This document shows positions 6,715-16,045 of a stretch of DNA of 37,459 nucleotides, piece by piece (the stretch's first letter is position 1; the number at the start of each line of letters is the position of its first letter). A model generated the notes under the pieces. It saw only the letters and a program-made list of their open reading frames with translations. It was not told the origin of the DNA and made no database searches. The position numbers and the translations under genes were made by a program. Origin of the DNA: Sulfobacillus acidophilus (GTDB taxonomy: Bacteria; Bacillota; Sulfobacillia; Sulfobacillales; Sulfobacillaceae); NCBI GenBank assembly GCA_003023745.1, contig PXYV01000035.1, positions 1 to 37,459 on the forward strand, given 5' to 3'.

Positions 6715-7629
6715 CTACGTACGGTCGATCAATGCCCGAGCAAAAAACAGCAGGTTGGCCGGTCGTTCAGCTACGCGGCGAACGTAATACGCGTACCAAT
6801 CGCGGCCGTAGGGAACGTAAATACGGGTCGTAAATCCCTGCTGGGCCAAACTCTCAATAAGATTAAAGCGAACCCCATACAACATCTGAAATTCGAATTG
6901 ATCTTTGGGCACGCCATTTTCATAGACATACTTTAAAACCCGCCCGATCAGGTGTTCATCGTGTGTCGCCACAGCCGTGTAATTGCCTAACCGTAACGAT
7001 TCCTGCACTAATCTGACATAATTCTCGTCAACATCTGCCTTGGACGGAAAGGCCACCGCCACCGGTTCCATGTACGCCCCCTTGACAATCCGAAAGTTGC
7101 TATTCGGCGTTGACAGTCGGCGCAAATCGTCCATGGTGCGGTACAAATACGCTTGCAAGACCACGCCCACGTGTTGCGGATATTCTCGATGCAACTCCTC
7201 ATAAAGTTCAAGCGTCGACTGCGTATGCGCGCTATCTTCCATATCAATCCGGACAAAACTTTGGTATTCAGCGGCTTTTTGCACAATCTGCGCCACGTTT
7301 GTCTTAGCCAGATCACGGCTCAGATCGAGCCCCATCATACTTAACTTCAAAGATACGTTCGCATCAACCCCACTTTGATGGATGGCGTCCAGCATCGCGA
7401 GATAACTTTCCTTGGCATCAACGGCTTCTGCCTCCTGCCGCACGAACTCACCGAGGTGATCGAGGGTGACTTTGATGCCCCGCTTGTTGATACGACGGAT
7501 ATGCTCGATAGCCTCTGGCAAGGTGCTGCCCGCGACAAAACGAGAGGCGCCGAGTTGCATTCCATAACGCTTGAGCACCCCTTCTACCACGGGATTATCC
7601 CCGAGTCCCAACACGACTTCCCGAAACAT
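6715..7629 (-). CDS. Proline dehydrogenase (FAD-dependent)
   Basis: A stand-alone proline dehydrogenase of 304 residues, the size seen in Gram-positive bacteria. It oxidises L-proline to pyrroline-5-carboxylate with FAD, passing electrons to the membrane quinone pool. Family landmarks include TLDHLGE, SLKLSMMGLD, FRIVKGAYMEP, VATHDEHLI, FEFQMLYGVR and the C-terminal YVPYGRDWYAYYVRRVAERPAN segment. The ATG at 7629 has GAGGAGG nine bases upstream. Its first 35 bases overlap the end of truA, so translation is probably coupled to the ribosomal transcript. The partner P5C dehydrogenase is not in the window. Genes of this family are called putM, fadM or prodh in different species, so I give no symbol. 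Confidence 0.93.
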   Translation of the reverse strand: MFREVVLGLGDNPVVEGVLKRYGMQLGASRFVAGSTLPEAIEHIRRINKRGIKVTLDHLGEFVRQEAEAVDAKESYLAMLDAIHQSGVDANVSLKLSMMGLDLSRDLAKTNVAQIVQKAAEYQSFVRIDMEDSAHTQSTLELYEELHREYPQHVGVVLQAYLYRTMDDLRRLSTPNSNFRIVKGAYMEPVAVAFPSKADVDENYVRLVQESLRLGNYTAVATHDEHLIGRVLKYVYENGVPKDQFEFQMLYGVRFNLIESLAQQGFTTRIYVPYGRDWYAYYVRRVAERPANLLFFARALIDRT

Positions 7630-8446
7630 GTCCGAATCCCTCCTCATTCCCGAAATCAATCCAGTCCAACATTAACCCGCGGGCCGGTGCCAACGGCGCC
7701 ACTTTATGCGTCCCGCGGCCAAGACTCGATTCGATCTCCTTAAGGGAGCCCTGCGGCTCAGCCGCGCAAATCATACTTCCCACCATGTGTCGAACCATAC
7801 GGTACAAGAAGCCGTTGCCGACAACTTGGTACCGCCAAATATTGCCCTTCTCTTCAATTATCCAACGGCTCGCGAAAATTGTGCGAATCGTGGACTGCAC
7901 CCCTGCCCCCTCCGTCCGAAACGCCCAAAAATCGTGGGTTCCCTCAAAGAGCGCAGCCGCCCGCTGTAAGCGTTGCCACGAGAGGGCGGCGCCGCTTGGC
8001 TGGACAAACCGATGCCAGTGAAGGTCAGGCGGACCTGGCGCACGCCAGAGCCGATAGCTGTACTGCTTAGCCCGCGCCGCCCTACGCGGATCCCAACCAC
8101 TGGGCACCCACCACGCCTGGACGATTTGGATGGCCCGCGGAAGCTTGCGGTTGGCCACCATCGCAATTCGCTCGATGGGCACTTGAACCGGTCCGCGCCA
8201 CACCACCACTTGTCCGCAGGCATGTACGCCCGCATCCGTACGGCTGGCCCCCACAATCTCACCCGCACCGAGCAGAGCCGTCAATACGCGCTCAAGCTCC
8301 CCCTGAATGGTCGCGCCGGCTGCCTGCTTCTGAAATCCATGATAGTCCGTCCCATCGTAACGCACAACTAAACACAAGTCTGGTCGGTCATCCCATGAAA
8401 GCACGGCACCCCGAGCAATCCAGGGTGCCGTGTACTCATCAACCAT
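7595..8446 (-). CDS. truA: tRNA pseudouridine(38-40) synthase
   Basis: TruA converts uridines 38-40 of the tRNA anticodon arm to pseudouridine. The 283-residue product has RYDGTDYHGFQKQ at about residues 29-41 and the catalytic ASRTDAGVHACGQV with Asp71. The C-terminal half carries FLYRMVRHMVGSM and APARGLMLDWIDF, all diagnostic. The chosen ATG at 8446 lies eight bases after rplQ ends but has only a weak ribosome binding site. The protein is about 25 residues longer at the N terminus than many relatives, so an internal start is possible. It occupies the standard place after rplQ. Its last 35 bases overlap proline dehydrogenase. Confidence 0.93.
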   Translation of the reverse strand: MVDEYTAPWIARGAVLSWDDRPDLCLVVRYDGTDYHGFQKQAAGATIQGELERVLTALLGAGEIVGASRTDAGVHACGQVVVWRGPVQVPIERIAMVANRKLPRAIQIVQAWWVPSGWDPRRAARAKQYSYRLWRAPGPPDLHWHRFVQPSGAALSWQRLQRAAALFEGTHDFWAFRTEGAGVQSTIRTIFASRWIIEEKGNIWRYQVVGNGFLYRMVRHMVGSMICAAEPQGSLKEIESSLGRGTHKVAPLAPARGLMLDWIDFGNEEGFGHVSGSRVGTRG

Positions 8447-8454
8447 CCGTTCTT

Positions 8455-8799
8455 TTACACCAATTCCAGGATTGCCATCGGTGCCGCGTCACCGTGGCGA
8501 AACCCCGTCCGCATGATCCGTGTGTAGCCGCCATTGCGATCCTCATAACGCGGTGCCAAAGTCGAAAACAATTTGGTGACAACATCCTCATCCAGAATGT
8601 ACGCCAACGCCTGACGCCGCGCTGCCAGATCTCCGCGTTTGCCCAACGTGATCATGTGCTCCGCCACTCGATTCACTTCTCGGGCGCGCGTCACCGTCGT
8701 CTGAATGCGTTCTTCGCGCAAGAGCGACGTCACCAGATTTCGCATCATGGCCCGGCGGTGACCACCGTTGCGGCCCAATTTGCGATGATGTCCAGGCAT
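8455..8799 (-). CDS. rplQ: 50S ribosomal protein L17
   Basis: L17 is a 23S rRNA-binding protein near the exit side of the large subunit. The 114-residue product opens [18 protein letters not shown] and contains [31 protein letters not shown], which define the family. The frame extends 13 codons upstream, but the ATG at 8799 fits the conserved N terminus and has GAGAGGAGA about eight bases upstream. It closes the alpha operon after rpoA. Confidence 0.97.
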   Translation of the reverse strand: MPGHHRKLGRNGGHRRAMMRNLVTSLLREERIQTTVTRAREVNRVAEHMITLGKRGDLAARRQALAYILDEDVVTKLFSTLAPRYEDRNGGYTRIMRTGFRHGDAAPMAILELV

Positions 8800-8862
8800 C
8801 GTTCTGTCTCCTCTCAAAATACGAGTCTGGTAAGGCACACCCCGACTAATCGCTTGGCCTTC

Positions 8863-9810
8863 TTATTCTTCCGACGGTCGAAGCGACAACCCCAGACTGG
8901 CTAATTTTTCCTTGACCTCTTCTAAGGACTTCTTGCCCAAATTCCGCACTTTCATCATGTCTTCGTCGGACTTCGCCGTCAGTTCCCCCACCGTGTTGAT
9001 GCCCGCTCGCTTCAAGCAGTTAAAGGAGCGAACCGACAAGTCCAATTCTTCAATGGGCATTTCCAATAATCGATCGCGCTTGTCCTCTTCGCGTTCGACG
9101 CCAATTTCCACGCCCGGCACACCGTCCGTGAGATTCACAAAGAGGCGCAGATGATCGGACAAAATTTTGCTGCCCATTGACACCGCTTCCTCCGGCGAAA
9201 TCGAACCATCCGTCCACACTTCCAGGGTCAGCCGATCGTAGTCTGTAATGTGGCCCACCCGCGTGTCTTCAACGCGCCAATTAGCCTTCAGCACGGGACT
9301 AAAAATCGAATCAACCGGAATGGCGCCAATTGCCTGATCCGCTCGTTTATTCTTTTCGGCAGGAACATAGCCACGCCCGCGCTCAATAGTCATCTCCATC
9401 GACAGGCGCGCCCCTTCATCGACATAGGCAATATGCTGCTCAGGATTCAAAATGTCCACGTCGGCATCCGCCATAATATCGGCCGCGGTGACCTCCGATG
9501 GCCCTTCCTTGTCGATGCGCAGAGTCTTAGACTCATCAGACCACAACTTCAGCGCCAGACGCTTCAAGTTCAAGATGATATCCGCCGTATCCTCGAGAAC
9601 GCCCGGAATGACCGAAAATTCATGAAGAACGCCCTCGATCCGAACGGATGTCACTGCCGTGCCAGGAAGTGAAGAGAGTAATATCCTCCTTAGCGAATTA
9701 CCCAGGGTAATGCCGTACCCTCTGTCCAGCGGCTCCACTACGAATTGTCCATAATTGGCCTCACTGCCATCATCTACCCGCCGAATTTCCGGCTTCTCGA
9801 TTTCGGTCAT
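8863..9810 (-). CDS. rpoA: RNA polymerase alpha subunit
   Basis: Alpha dimerises to nucleate RNA polymerase assembly and binds UP elements and activators through its C-terminal domain. At 315 residues it has the usual length. The N-terminal domain includes [20 protein letters not shown] and VEGVLHEF-type sequence ([13 protein letters not shown]). The C-terminal domain has [19 protein letters not shown] (with the Arg equivalent to E. coli Arg265) and [16 protein letters not shown]. The start is uncertain: ATG at 9810 matches the family N terminus (MTEIEKPEI) but lacks spacing for a ribosome binding site. An in-frame ATG at 9825 has AAGGGGG about 11 bases upstream and would add five residues. 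Confidence 0.97.
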   Translation of the reverse strand: MTEIEKPEIRRVDDGSEANYGQFVVEPLDRGYGITLGNSLRRILLSSLPGTAVTSVRIEGVLHEFSVIPGVLEDTADIILNLKRLALKLWSDESKTLRIDKEGPSEVTAADIMADADVDILNPEQHIAYVDEGARLSMEMTIERGRGYVPAEKNKRADQAIGAIPVDSIFSPVLKANWRVEDTRVGHITDYDRLTLEVWTDGSISPEEAVSMGSKILSDHLRLFVNLTDGVPGVEIGVEREEDKRDRLLEMPIEELDLSVRSFNCLKRAGINTVGELTAKSDEDMMKVRNLGKKSLEEVKEKLASLGLSLRPSEE

Positions 9811-9865
9811 TCCACCGGCCCGCATGCGCAGGCCTTGCCCCCTTTCGCGAACTCCCCGATCCCAA

Positions 9866-10492
9866 CTAACGTGAATACCACTCCACAATCAGCTGCTCTT
9901 GCACCGGCGCATCAATCTCATCGCGGTTCGGCAACCGCAGCACTGTGCCACGCAAGGCCTCCGAGTTCACTTCCAGCCAAGCCGGGACCAGGCGCGACGT
10001 AACCTGAGCCATCTGCTTGAACCGGGGCTTTTGCCGACTAGACTCGCGCACTTCGATAACGTCACCGGGCTTTACCGAAAACGAGGGAATATTCACCCGT
10101 CGGCCGTTAACCTGAAAGTGGTTATGCCGCACCAACTGCCGTGCCTCGGCGCGCGAAGACGCCAGTCCTAGGCGATACACCACGTTATCCAGGCGGCGCT
10201 CCAGCGCCTGCAGCAATATTTCACCGGTAACCCCTTGCTTTTTCTTGGACGCTTTCTCGAAGTACCGGGCAAACTGGCCCTCCATGACCCCGTAGGTCCG
10301 GCGTGCCTTTTGCTTTTCACGCAACTGTACCCCGTACTCAGAAAGTTTACGGCGCCCTTGTCCGTGTTGGCCAGGCGGCACCGGCCGCCGGGCGACTGGA
10401 CACTTGTCGGTAAAACACTTTTCACCCTTGAGATAGAGTTTGGTTCCCTCCCGTCGGCACAACTTGCAAACGGGTCCGGTATAACGTGCCAT
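9866..10492 (-). CDS. rpsD: 30S ribosomal protein S4, zinc-binding form
   Basis: S4 is a primary 16S rRNA-binding protein that helps nucleate 30S assembly and contributes to decoding accuracy. The 208-residue product carries a four-cysteine cluster at the N terminus (Cys9, Cys12, Cys26, Cys31), so it is the zinc-containing type. The S4 RNA-binding domain follows ([21 protein letters not shown] region, then [17 protein letters not shown]). In several bacteria S4 represses the alpha operon; no leader structure was resolved here. It sits between rpsK and rpoA. Confidence 0.97.
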   Translation of the reverse strand: MARYTGPVCKLCRREGTKLYLKGEKCFTDKCPVARRPVPPGQHGQGRRKLSEYGVQLREKQKARRTYGVMEGQFARYFEKASKKKQGVTGEILLQALERRLDNVVYRLGLASSRAEARQLVRHNHFQVNGRRVNIPSFSVKPGDVIEVRESSRQKPRFKQMAQVTSRLVPAWLEVNSEALRGTVLRLPNRDEIDAPVQEQLIVEWYSR

Positions 10493-10519
10493 GTCTCGCG
10501 CCTCCTTCCTTTCTGTTCA

Positions 10520-10912
10520 CTAAACCCGACGCCGCTTAGGCGGCCGACAGCCGTTATGCGGAATCGGCGTCACATCTTTAATCATGCTGACCTCAAGACC
10601 CGCCGACTGCAACGATCGAATCGCGGCTTCTCGCCCGGACCCAGGGCCCTTGACGAGCACTTCAACCTCTTTCAGGCCATACTCCATGGCTCCCTTAGCA
10701 GCTGTCTCCGCGGCCAACTGTGCCGCAAACGGCGTGCTCTTGCGTGACCCCTTAAACCCCGACTGACCTGCAGAAGCCCATGACAGGGTATTGCCCTGAG
10801 GATCCGTAATGGTCACAATGGTATTGTTAAACGTGGAACGGATATGCGCCACGCCTCGATCGACATGACGACGATCGCGACGCTTACTTCGTGTAGTCCG
10901 ACGCGGTGGCAT
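10520..10912 (-). CDS. rpsK: 30S ribosomal protein S11
   Basis: S11 lies on the platform of the small subunit near the mRNA exit channel. The 130-residue protein shows [18 protein letters not shown], the [20 protein letters not shown] block and the C-terminal [13 protein letters not shown], all strongly conserved. It is located between rpsM and rpsD as expected in the alpha operon. Confidence 0.97.
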   Translation of the reverse strand: MPPRRTTRSKRRDRRHVDRGVAHIRSTFNNTIVTITDPQGNTLSWASAGQSGFKGSRKSTPFAAQLAAETAAKGAMEYGLKEVEVLVKGPGSGREAAIRSLQSAGLEVSMIKDVTPIPHNGCRPPKRRRV

Positions 10913-10933
10913 ATAGCGGAAAACCCCTCCTTG

Positions 10934-11305
10934 TTATCGCTTCTTCTTGGCTCCTACAGTCCTTCGCGGACCCTTTCGGGTACGCGCATTGGTCTTCGTT
11001 CGTTGGCCCCGCACCGGAAGACCCCGGCGGTGGCGCAACCCACGATACGAACCAATGTCACTCAACCGTTTGATGTTCATCTGCACCTCGCGCCGCAAAT
11101 CCCCTTCGACACGCCACTCTCGGTCGATGATCTCGCGAATGCGGCTCACTTCGTCTTCTGTGAGATCGCGCACACGCGTATCCGGATCGACTTGACTTTG
11201 AGCCAAAATTTGCCGAGACGCGGGCCAACCGATTCCGTAAATATACGGGAGAGCCGCCTCCACGCGCTTGTCCCGCGGCAAGTCAATCCCTGAAATACGA
11301 GCCAC
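10934..11305 (-). CDS. rpsM: 30S ribosomal protein S13
   Basis: S13 sits in the head of the 30S subunit and contacts the P-site tRNA and the large subunit. The 123-residue product begins [26 protein letters not shown] and ends with the basic tail [24 protein letters not shown] region that reaches toward tRNA. It lies between rpmJ and rpsK, the conserved order. Confidence 0.97.
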   Translation of the reverse strand: MARISGIDLPRDKRVEAALPYIYGIGWPASRQILAQSQVDPDTRVRDLTEDEVSRIREIIDREWRVEGDLRREVQMNIKRLSDIGSYRGLRHRRGLPVRGQRTKTNARTRKGPRRTVGAKKKR

Positions 11306-11322
11306 TCGATATCCCCCTTCCG

Positions 11323-11436
11323 CTACCCTTGTGCTTGCTTGTGCTTGGGATTTTCACAGATAATCATGACGCGCCCATGGCGCTTAATCACCTTGCACTT
11401 CTCGCAGATCGGCTTTACTGATGCGCGAACCTTCAT
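11323..11436 (-). CDS. rpmJ: 50S ribosomal protein L36, zinc-binding form
   Basis: A 37-residue protein starting [20 protein letters not shown] and ending in PKHKQAQG. The ligands Cys11, Cys14, Cys27 and His32 form the zinc ribbon of the C+ type of L36. L36 is the smallest large-subunit protein and stabilises 23S rRNA near the A-site finger region. It lies between infA and rpsM, exactly where the alpha operon usually carries it. Confidence 0.95.
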   Translation of the reverse strand: MKVRASVKPICEKCKVIKRHGRVMIICENPKHKQAQG

Positions 11437-11481
11437 CTGAGGTCAAACCTCCTCCAACAAGTGCTGCCATCACCCAACGCG

Positions 11482-11700
11482 CTATTTGAACCGATAGGTA
11501 ATGCGGCCGCGCGTCAAATCGTAAGGTGACAATTGTACCGTCACTTTATCTCCTGGCAAGATTTTAATAAAATGCATGCGAATCTTCCCCGAGACATGCG
11601 CCAACACCTTATGACCGTTTGACAACTCGACACGGAACATCGCGTTGGGCAAAGGCTCGACTACGGTGCCCTCGACTTCGATGGCATCTTCCTTCGACAA
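11482..11700 (-). CDS. infA: Translation initiation factor IF-1
   Basis: IF-1 is an OB-fold protein that occupies the 30S A site during initiation. Read from a TTG at 11700 the product is 72 residues, the canonical length, beginning (M)[21 protein letters not shown] and ending GRITYRFK. The TTG is chosen over the longer open frame (to 11739) because AAAGGAGGGGGG lies immediately upstream at standard spacing and the family N terminus begins here. A possible promoter lies 85-115 bases upstream, in the gap after map. Confidence 0.96.
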   Translation of the reverse strand: MSKEDAIEVEGTVVEPLPNAMFRVELSNGHKVLAHVSGKIRMHFIKILPGDKVTVQLSPYDLTRGRITYRFK

Positions 11701-11784
11701 ACTCCCCCCTCCTTTCACCCCTGCTACGAACACTGACAATTTGTCCCAGTGGGGTTCAACGGTATCCGGAACAGTATCCGATCC

Positions 11785-11817
11785 ATTATACCCGATTTCT
11801 CACGAAATTGCAGTCAA
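11785..11817 (-). promoter_or_regulatory. Candidate internal promoter before infA
   Basis: On the minus strand a perfect TATAAT (11785-11790) is preceded by TTGACT (11812-11817), but the spacing is 21 bases, too long for an ideal sigma-A promoter. The position, in the only sizeable gap between map and infA, fits an internal promoter for infA-rpmJ-rpsM-rpsK-rpsD-rpoA-rplQ. The -10 element is convincing; the -35 assignment is not. Confidence 0.35.
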
Positions 11818-12552
11818 AATCTCGGGGCCGTCTTCATCGAGAAAAATGGTGTGCTCGAAATGCGCGGATAAACTATGGTCTCGTGTTGTCACGGTCCATC
11901 CGTCGTCCCCCACGTCAACCTCATATCCCCCTTGATTGACCATCGGTTCAATGGCAATCGCCAGCCCGGCTTTGAGCAGAAGTCCGCGTCCCGCCTCGCC
12001 GTAATTCGGCACTTGCGGGTCCTCGTGCATCTGCCGGCCGATTCCGTGCCCCACAAAATCGCGGACAACGCTGAATCCGTGCGACTCGACATGACGTTGC
12101 ACCGCCGCTCCGATGTCGCCCAGGTGTCCCCCCACCCGTGCGGCCGCAATACCCTCGCGCAGCGACTCCTCCGTCACGCGCAATAGTTCCCGGGCGCGGT
12201 CATCAGGGGGAGAACCGACGAAGAGACTTAGCGCACTGTCGCCCACAAACCCTTCAACCGTTGCCCCCAAATCAATACTGACCAGGTCGCCTGGCTTGAT
12301 CACGCGATCGCCAGGGATGCCATGCACCACTTGGTCGTTAATGGAAATGCAGACACTGGCGGGATAGCCTTGGTAGCCCTTGAAGACCGGAATGGCACCG
12401 CGACGCTTAATTTCGCGGTCAGCAATACGATCCAATTCCCGTGTGACCATGCCGGGCACGATTGCATCGCGTAAAATTTCCAGCACCTCTGCCACCACAT
12501 GGCCCGCCCGCCGCATTTTCTCGCGGTCACGACGACTCTTCAGTTCAATCAT
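11800..12552 (-). CDS. map: Methionine aminopeptidase, type I
   Basis: The enzyme removes the initiator methionine from new proteins. The 250-residue product has the pita-bread fold signature with all five metal ligands: Asp94 and Asp105 (SIDLGATVEGFVGDSA), His169 (GHGIGRQMHEDP), Glu202 (AIEPMVN) and Glu233 (HFEHT). The catalytic His78 lies in VVHGIP. There is no N-terminal zinc-finger extension, so it is the short type Ia form. Its start overlaps the end of adk by eight bases, implying translational coupling in the spc operon. Confidence 0.97.
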   Translation of the reverse strand: MIELKSRRDREKMRRAGHVVAEVLEILRDAIVPGMVTRELDRIADREIKRRGAIPVFKGYQGYPASVCISINDQVVHGIPGDRVIKPGDLVSIDLGATVEGFVGDSALSLFVGSPPDDRARELLRVTEESLREGIAAARVGGHLGDIGAAVQRHVESHGFSVVRDFVGHGIGRQMHEDPQVPNYGEAGRGLLLKAGLAIAIEPMVNQGGYEVDVGDDGWTVTTRDHSLSAHFEHTIFLDEDGPEILTAIS

Positions 12553-13198
12553 GAGACATCGCCAGGGCTCCCCCGATAGACTGGGTCACTGCATCCACGG
12601 GCAACTCTCCATCAATCTCCTGCAATAGACCGCGCTGGCGATAAAAGTCGATGAGAGGCTTGGTCTCAGCGTCGTACACGGAGAGACGAGTGGCAACCGT
12701 GTCTTCGCGGTCGTCGGGCCTCTGCGCCAATTGCGCCCCGCATACGTTGCAAAGGCCTTGCGTAAGCGGCGGGTTGAATTGCACATGGTACAGTGCCCCG
12801 CATTGAGGACACACCCGACGTCCAGTCAAGCGCATCATCAAGGTGTGCCGCTGCACGGCAAGATAAATCACAACGCTGAGGGCACGCTCAAGATCGCTCA
12901 AGATTGTTTCAAAGTGCTGGGCTTGACTTAAATTGCGTGGAAATCCATCGAGGATGAATCCCACGCGCGCATCGGGCTCCTGGATGCGCGCCCGGACCAT
13001 GGACTCCGTGACATCATCAGGCACCAGGGTGCCCGCATCCAGATACCGACGAGCTGCTACCCCCAGCGGTGTGCCCTCATGCAAGTGTTGACGAAACAGA
13101 TCCCCAGTTGAGATATGAGGAACGCCCAACTGTCGGGCCAAAATCTTCGCCTGAGTCCCCTTCCCGGACCCGGGCGGTCCCAGCAGGACGATTTGCAT
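12545..13198 (-). CDS. adk: Adenylate kinase with zinc-binding lid
   Basis: Adk interconverts ATP plus AMP and two ADP in the cytoplasm. The 217-residue protein has the P-loop GPPGSGKGT (residues 7-15), STGDLFR for AMP binding, GFILDGFPRN and the RPDDREDTVATRL lid-core hinge. The lid contains four cysteines (Cys130, Cys133, Cys150, Cys153) that would coordinate zinc, the long Gram-positive type. It lies between secY and map, a conserved spc-operon position. Confidence 0.97.
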   Translation of the reverse strand: MQIVLLGPPGSGKGTQAKILARQLGVPHISTGDLFRQHLHEGTPLGVAARRYLDAGTLVPDDVTESMVRARIQEPDARVGFILDGFPRNLSQAQHFETILSDLERALSVVIYLAVQRHTLMMRLTGRRVCPQCGALYHVQFNPPLTQGLCNVCGAQLAQRPDDREDTVATRLSVYDAETKPLIDFYRQRGLLQEIDGELPVDAVTQSIGGALAMSHD

Positions 13199-13209
13199 GC
13201 ATCTTCCCC

Positions 13210-14496
13210 CTATTTCATGAATCCCTGATACTGGTGCATAATCATTTGCGCCTGCATCTGCTTTAACGTGTCGAGGGAGACGCCGACAATGATAAGTAGC
13301 GATGTTCCACCAAAATAAAGGTTAATGTGTCCCATGCCGATACTAATCAGGCTTGGCAAAATGGCCACCAATCCCAAGAACACCGCTCCTACGGCCGTCA
13401 GGCGCCCGCTGACGCGCGCTAAGTATTCGGCCGTAGGCTTTCCCGGTCGAATGCCCGGAATATGGCCTCCCGCCTTCTTCAGATTGTCAGCCACATCATC
13501 CACTTTAAAGACCACCTGTGTATAAAAGAACGTAAAGACAACAACCAGAAGGAACTCCAACACAATGTAGATTGGGCTGGTAAAGCCAAAATACTGTTCA
13601 AACAACGTGACCCAATTACCGTGAAAAAACTGGGAGATCGTATACGGCAGAATCAAGAGAGAAATGGCGAAAATCACCGGGATAACACCCGCCTGGTTTA
13701 CGCGAATCGGCAAATGTGTATTCTGTCCTTGATAGATGCGACGCCCCACCACCCGTTTGGGGTATTGCACCGGCACTTTCCGCTGGCCTTCATTTACATA
13801 CACTACCGCCGCCACAATAATGAGAGCTACCACTAAAAAGATGACAAGCTTGGGCACCGTTAAGACACCCGCCGTCACGTATTTCGCCAGCACTTCAAGC
13901 CCGTACGGTAAGCGCGAGACAATCCCGAACATCACGAGCAGGGAAATGCCATTGCCAATCCCGTGCTCGCTCAGGCGCTCCCCAATCCACATCAGGAACG
14001 TCGAACCCGCAAGCAGCATGAACGCGGTAAAAAATATCATCCAGACCGTGTGGTGGACATAGACATACTGTCCGCTGGACGAGGTATAGCGATATAAATA
14101 GTAGGCCACACCGACCGACTGCAACGACCCCAGTCCCAGCGACAACCACCGCGTCCACTGGGTCATTTTCTTCTGGCCTTCCTCGCCCTCTTTGCTCCAT
14201 TCTTCGACTTGGGGAATCACAACCGTCATTAACTGCATGATAATGCTCGCGTTAATATACGGGATGATGCTCAGCGCAAATACCGAGAGCGTCGCCGTCG
14301 CGCCCCCGCTAAAGAGATTCAACAACGCAAAAATGCTTGCTCCGGACGTAAATAGATGTTGAATAACACTGGCATTGACGCCTGGAATGGGCACATGCAC
14401 ACCAAGACGAAACACGACCAGCATGGCTAACGTAAACAAAACGCGTTTTGTCAGTTGCGAGCCACGCAATGACCCCAGGATCGCATTTTGCGCCAC
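13210..14496 (-). CDS. secY: Protein translocase subunit SecY
   Basis: SecY is the pore of the general secretion translocon in the cytoplasmic membrane. The 428-residue product has ten hydrophobic segments, the family motif VFRLGVHVPIPGVN, the plug region, GNGISLLVMFGI, the cytoplasmic loop VNEGQRKVPVQYPKRVVGRR and NLKKAGGHIPGIRPGKPTAEY. The start is a GTG at 14496 directly abutting the rplO stop (TAAGTG), with GAGGTGG upstream, so it is probably translated by ribosomes finishing rplO. Its partner SecE is not encoded nearby. Confidence 0.97.
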   Translation of the reverse strand: MAQNAILGSLRGSQLTKRVLFTLAMLVVFRLGVHVPIPGVNASVIQHLFTSGASIFALLNLFSGGATATLSVFALSIIPYINASIIMQLMTVVIPQVEEWSKEGEEGQKKMTQWTRWLSLGLGSLQSVGVAYYLYRYTSSSGQYVYVHHTVWMIFFTAFMLLAGSTFLMWIGERLSEHGIGNGISLLVMFGIVSRLPYGLEVLAKYVTAGVLTVPKLVIFLVVALIIVAAVVYVNEGQRKVPVQYPKRVVGRRIYQGQNTHLPIRVNQAGVIPVIFAISLLILPYTISQFFHGNWVTLFEQYFGFTSPIYIVLEFLLVVVFTFFYTQVVFKVDDVADNLKKAGGHIPGIRPGKPTAEYLARVSGRLTAVGAVFLGLVAILPSLISIGMGHINLYFGGTSLLIIVGVSLDTLKQMQAQMIMHQYQGFMK

Positions 14497-14934
14497 TTAA
14501 ACCACCTCGGCCCGTCCCGAAGCCGCCTCGATTTTCTCTTTGGCTGACTTGGAAAATGCGTTGGCCTGGACCACTAATGCCCGATCAAGGGAGCCGTCGC
14601 CCAGAATTTTGACGGGCAAATTGCGACGAATCAGACGGTGCTGGCGCATCAAATCAATCGTCACCACCGTGTCGGCCTCAAATCCGTTCAATTGTTGCAG
14701 GTTAACGACCTCAAACTCGACCCGAAACGGATTTTTGAATCCCCGTTTAGGTAGTCGCCTCTGCAACGGCATTTGTCCGCCTTCGAAACCGGGGCGAATT
14801 CGCCCACCCGCACGCGCTTTTTGGCCTTTGTGTCCCCTCCCCGCCGTCTTGCCAAGGCCTGATCCCAGACCACGGCCCCGACGCGTCTTCTTTTGATGCG
14901 AACCCTCTGCTGGCCTCAAATCGTTGAGTCGCAT
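14497..14934 (-). CDS. rplO: 50S ribosomal protein L15
   Basis: L15 is a late-assembling large-subunit protein with a long basic N-terminal extension. The 145-residue product has [20 protein letters not shown], the glycine- and arginine-rich [18 protein letters not shown] segment and the [18 protein letters not shown] motif, followed by the globular C-terminal domain. Its ATG directly follows the TAA of rpmD, and its stop abuts the secY start. Confidence 0.97.
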   Translation of the reverse strand: MRLNDLRPAEGSHQKKTRRGRGLGSGLGKTAGRGHKGQKARAGGRIRPGFEGGQMPLQRRLPKRGFKNPFRVEFEVVNLQQLNGFEADTVVTIDLMRQHRLIRRNLPVKILGDGSLDRALVVQANAFSKSAKEKIEAASGRAEVV

Positions 14935-15129
14935 TTACTCGCCTCCTTCCTCCAACTCTTCCACGCGCACCAGGTGTCGCACCTTGTGAATCATGCCACG
15001 GATAGACGGATTATCTTCGTGCTCCACCGTGCGCCACATCTTACCCAAACCCAGCGACTTCACCGTCGCTTTCTGGTCCTTGGCATATCCGATGGGACTT
15101 TTGACCAGCGTTATACGAAGTCTAGCCAT
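14935..15129 (-). CDS. rpmD: 50S ribosomal protein L30
   Basis: A 64-residue protein beginning [20 protein letters not shown] and containing [22 protein letters not shown], the typical bacterial L30 pattern. It ends in an acidic tail (VEELEEGGE). The start overlaps the last eight bases of rpsE, and the stop codon directly precedes the rplO ATG. Confidence 0.96.
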   Translation of the reverse strand: MARLRITLVKSPIGYAKDQKATVKSLGLGKMWRTVEHEDNPSIRGMIHKVRHLVRVEELEEGGE

Positions 15130-15655
15130 GGTGCGCCCCTCCTAAAACCTGCTGCAGGGTCAATCCTCTGAGCTTTGCCACGTGCCGGGCACTCTTTAGC
15201 TGGGAAAGACCGTTCATCGTCGCCGCGACCACGTTATTAGGGTTCGCGGTACCCAAAGACTTGGTCAGAACATCCCGCACCCCTGCAGCTTCCAGAACGG
15301 CCCGCACGGGTCCGCCGGCAATCACGCCAGTTCCTTCCGCAGCCGGCTTCAACAACACCCGGCCAGCCCCAAATGTTCCGACGACCTGATGGGGAATGGT
15401 TGTACCTAAGCGCGGGACGACCACCATATGCTTTTTAGCATCTTCGATCCCCTTGCGGATGGCTTCAGGAATTTCTGCGGCCTTGCCCAATCCCACCCCC
15501 ACTTTCCCCTCTTCGTCGCCTACAACCACCAGTGCACTAAAGCTGAAGCGCCGACCGCCCTTCACCACTTTGGCCACTCGATTGATGGAGACAACCCTTT
15601 CCTTATATTCCCCCGCCCGTCGCTCATCGGGCGACGGATTTTGTCCACGTGCCAT
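15122..15655 (-). CDS. rpsE: 30S ribosomal protein S5
   Basis: S5 borders the mRNA entry site and affects decoding fidelity. The 177-residue product has the double-stranded RNA-binding-type domain ([22 protein letters not shown]) and the loop where spectinomycin resistance changes usually fall. The C-terminal domain includes [20 protein letters not shown]. Its end overlaps the rpmD start by eight bases. Confidence 0.97.
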   Translation of the reverse strand: MARGQNPSPDERRAGEYKERVVSINRVAKVVKGGRRFSFSALVVVGDEEGKVGVGLGKAAEIPEAIRKGIEDAKKHMVVVPRLGTTIPHQVVGTFGAGRVLLKPAAEGTGVIAGGPVRAVLEAAGVRDVLTKSLGTANPNNVVAATMNGLSQLKSARHVAKLRGLTLQQVLGGAHHG

Positions 15656-15669
15656 AGGTGCCCCCTTGT

Positions 15670-16035
15670 CTAAAATTCCAAACCGGCTTCCCGCGCCGCA
15701 TCCGCCAACGCCTTGACGCGACCATGGTAGCGATAGCCGCCCCGATCAAAAACCACTTTGGTTATCCCCTGTGCCAACGCCCGCTCCGCAACCAACCGCC
15801 CGACGACTGCCGCCTTGGCGATAGTCAAACGCCCGGGTTCAGTCTTTACTTGAGCCTCGAGTGTGGAAGCCGCAGCAATGGTGTGCCCTTTGGTATCATC
15901 GATAATCTGGGCATACATATTGAGGTTGGACCGAAAGACATTAAGGCGCGGACGCTCTGGCGTTCCGTGCACCTTGGCACGAATCCGATAATGCCGCTTT
16001 TTGCGCGCCGCGTTCCTGTCAAATCGTTTATACAC
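15670..16035 (-). CDS. rplR: 50S ribosomal protein L18
   Basis: L18 binds 5S rRNA and joins it to the large subunit. From a GTG at 16035 the product is 121 residues: (M)[20 protein letters not shown], then [14 protein letters not shown] and [26 protein letters not shown], all classic. The frame is open to 16137, but the GTG at 16035 lies seven bases after GAGGG and just past the rplF stop, so the longer version is rejected. Confidence 0.96.
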   Translation of the reverse strand: MYKRFDRNAARKKRHYRIRAKVHGTPERPRLNVFRSNLNMYAQIIDDTKGHTIAAASTLEAQVKTEPGRLTIAKAAVVGRLVAERALAQGITKVVFDRGGYRYHGRVKALADAAREAGLEF

Positions 16036-16045
16036 GCTTAATCCC

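Noticed and set aside
9811..9888. N-terminal extension of rpoA across the rpsD stop
   Set aside because: The open frame overlaps rpsD and its first part does not match the conserved alpha N terminus; only the starts at 9810 or 9825 are plausible.
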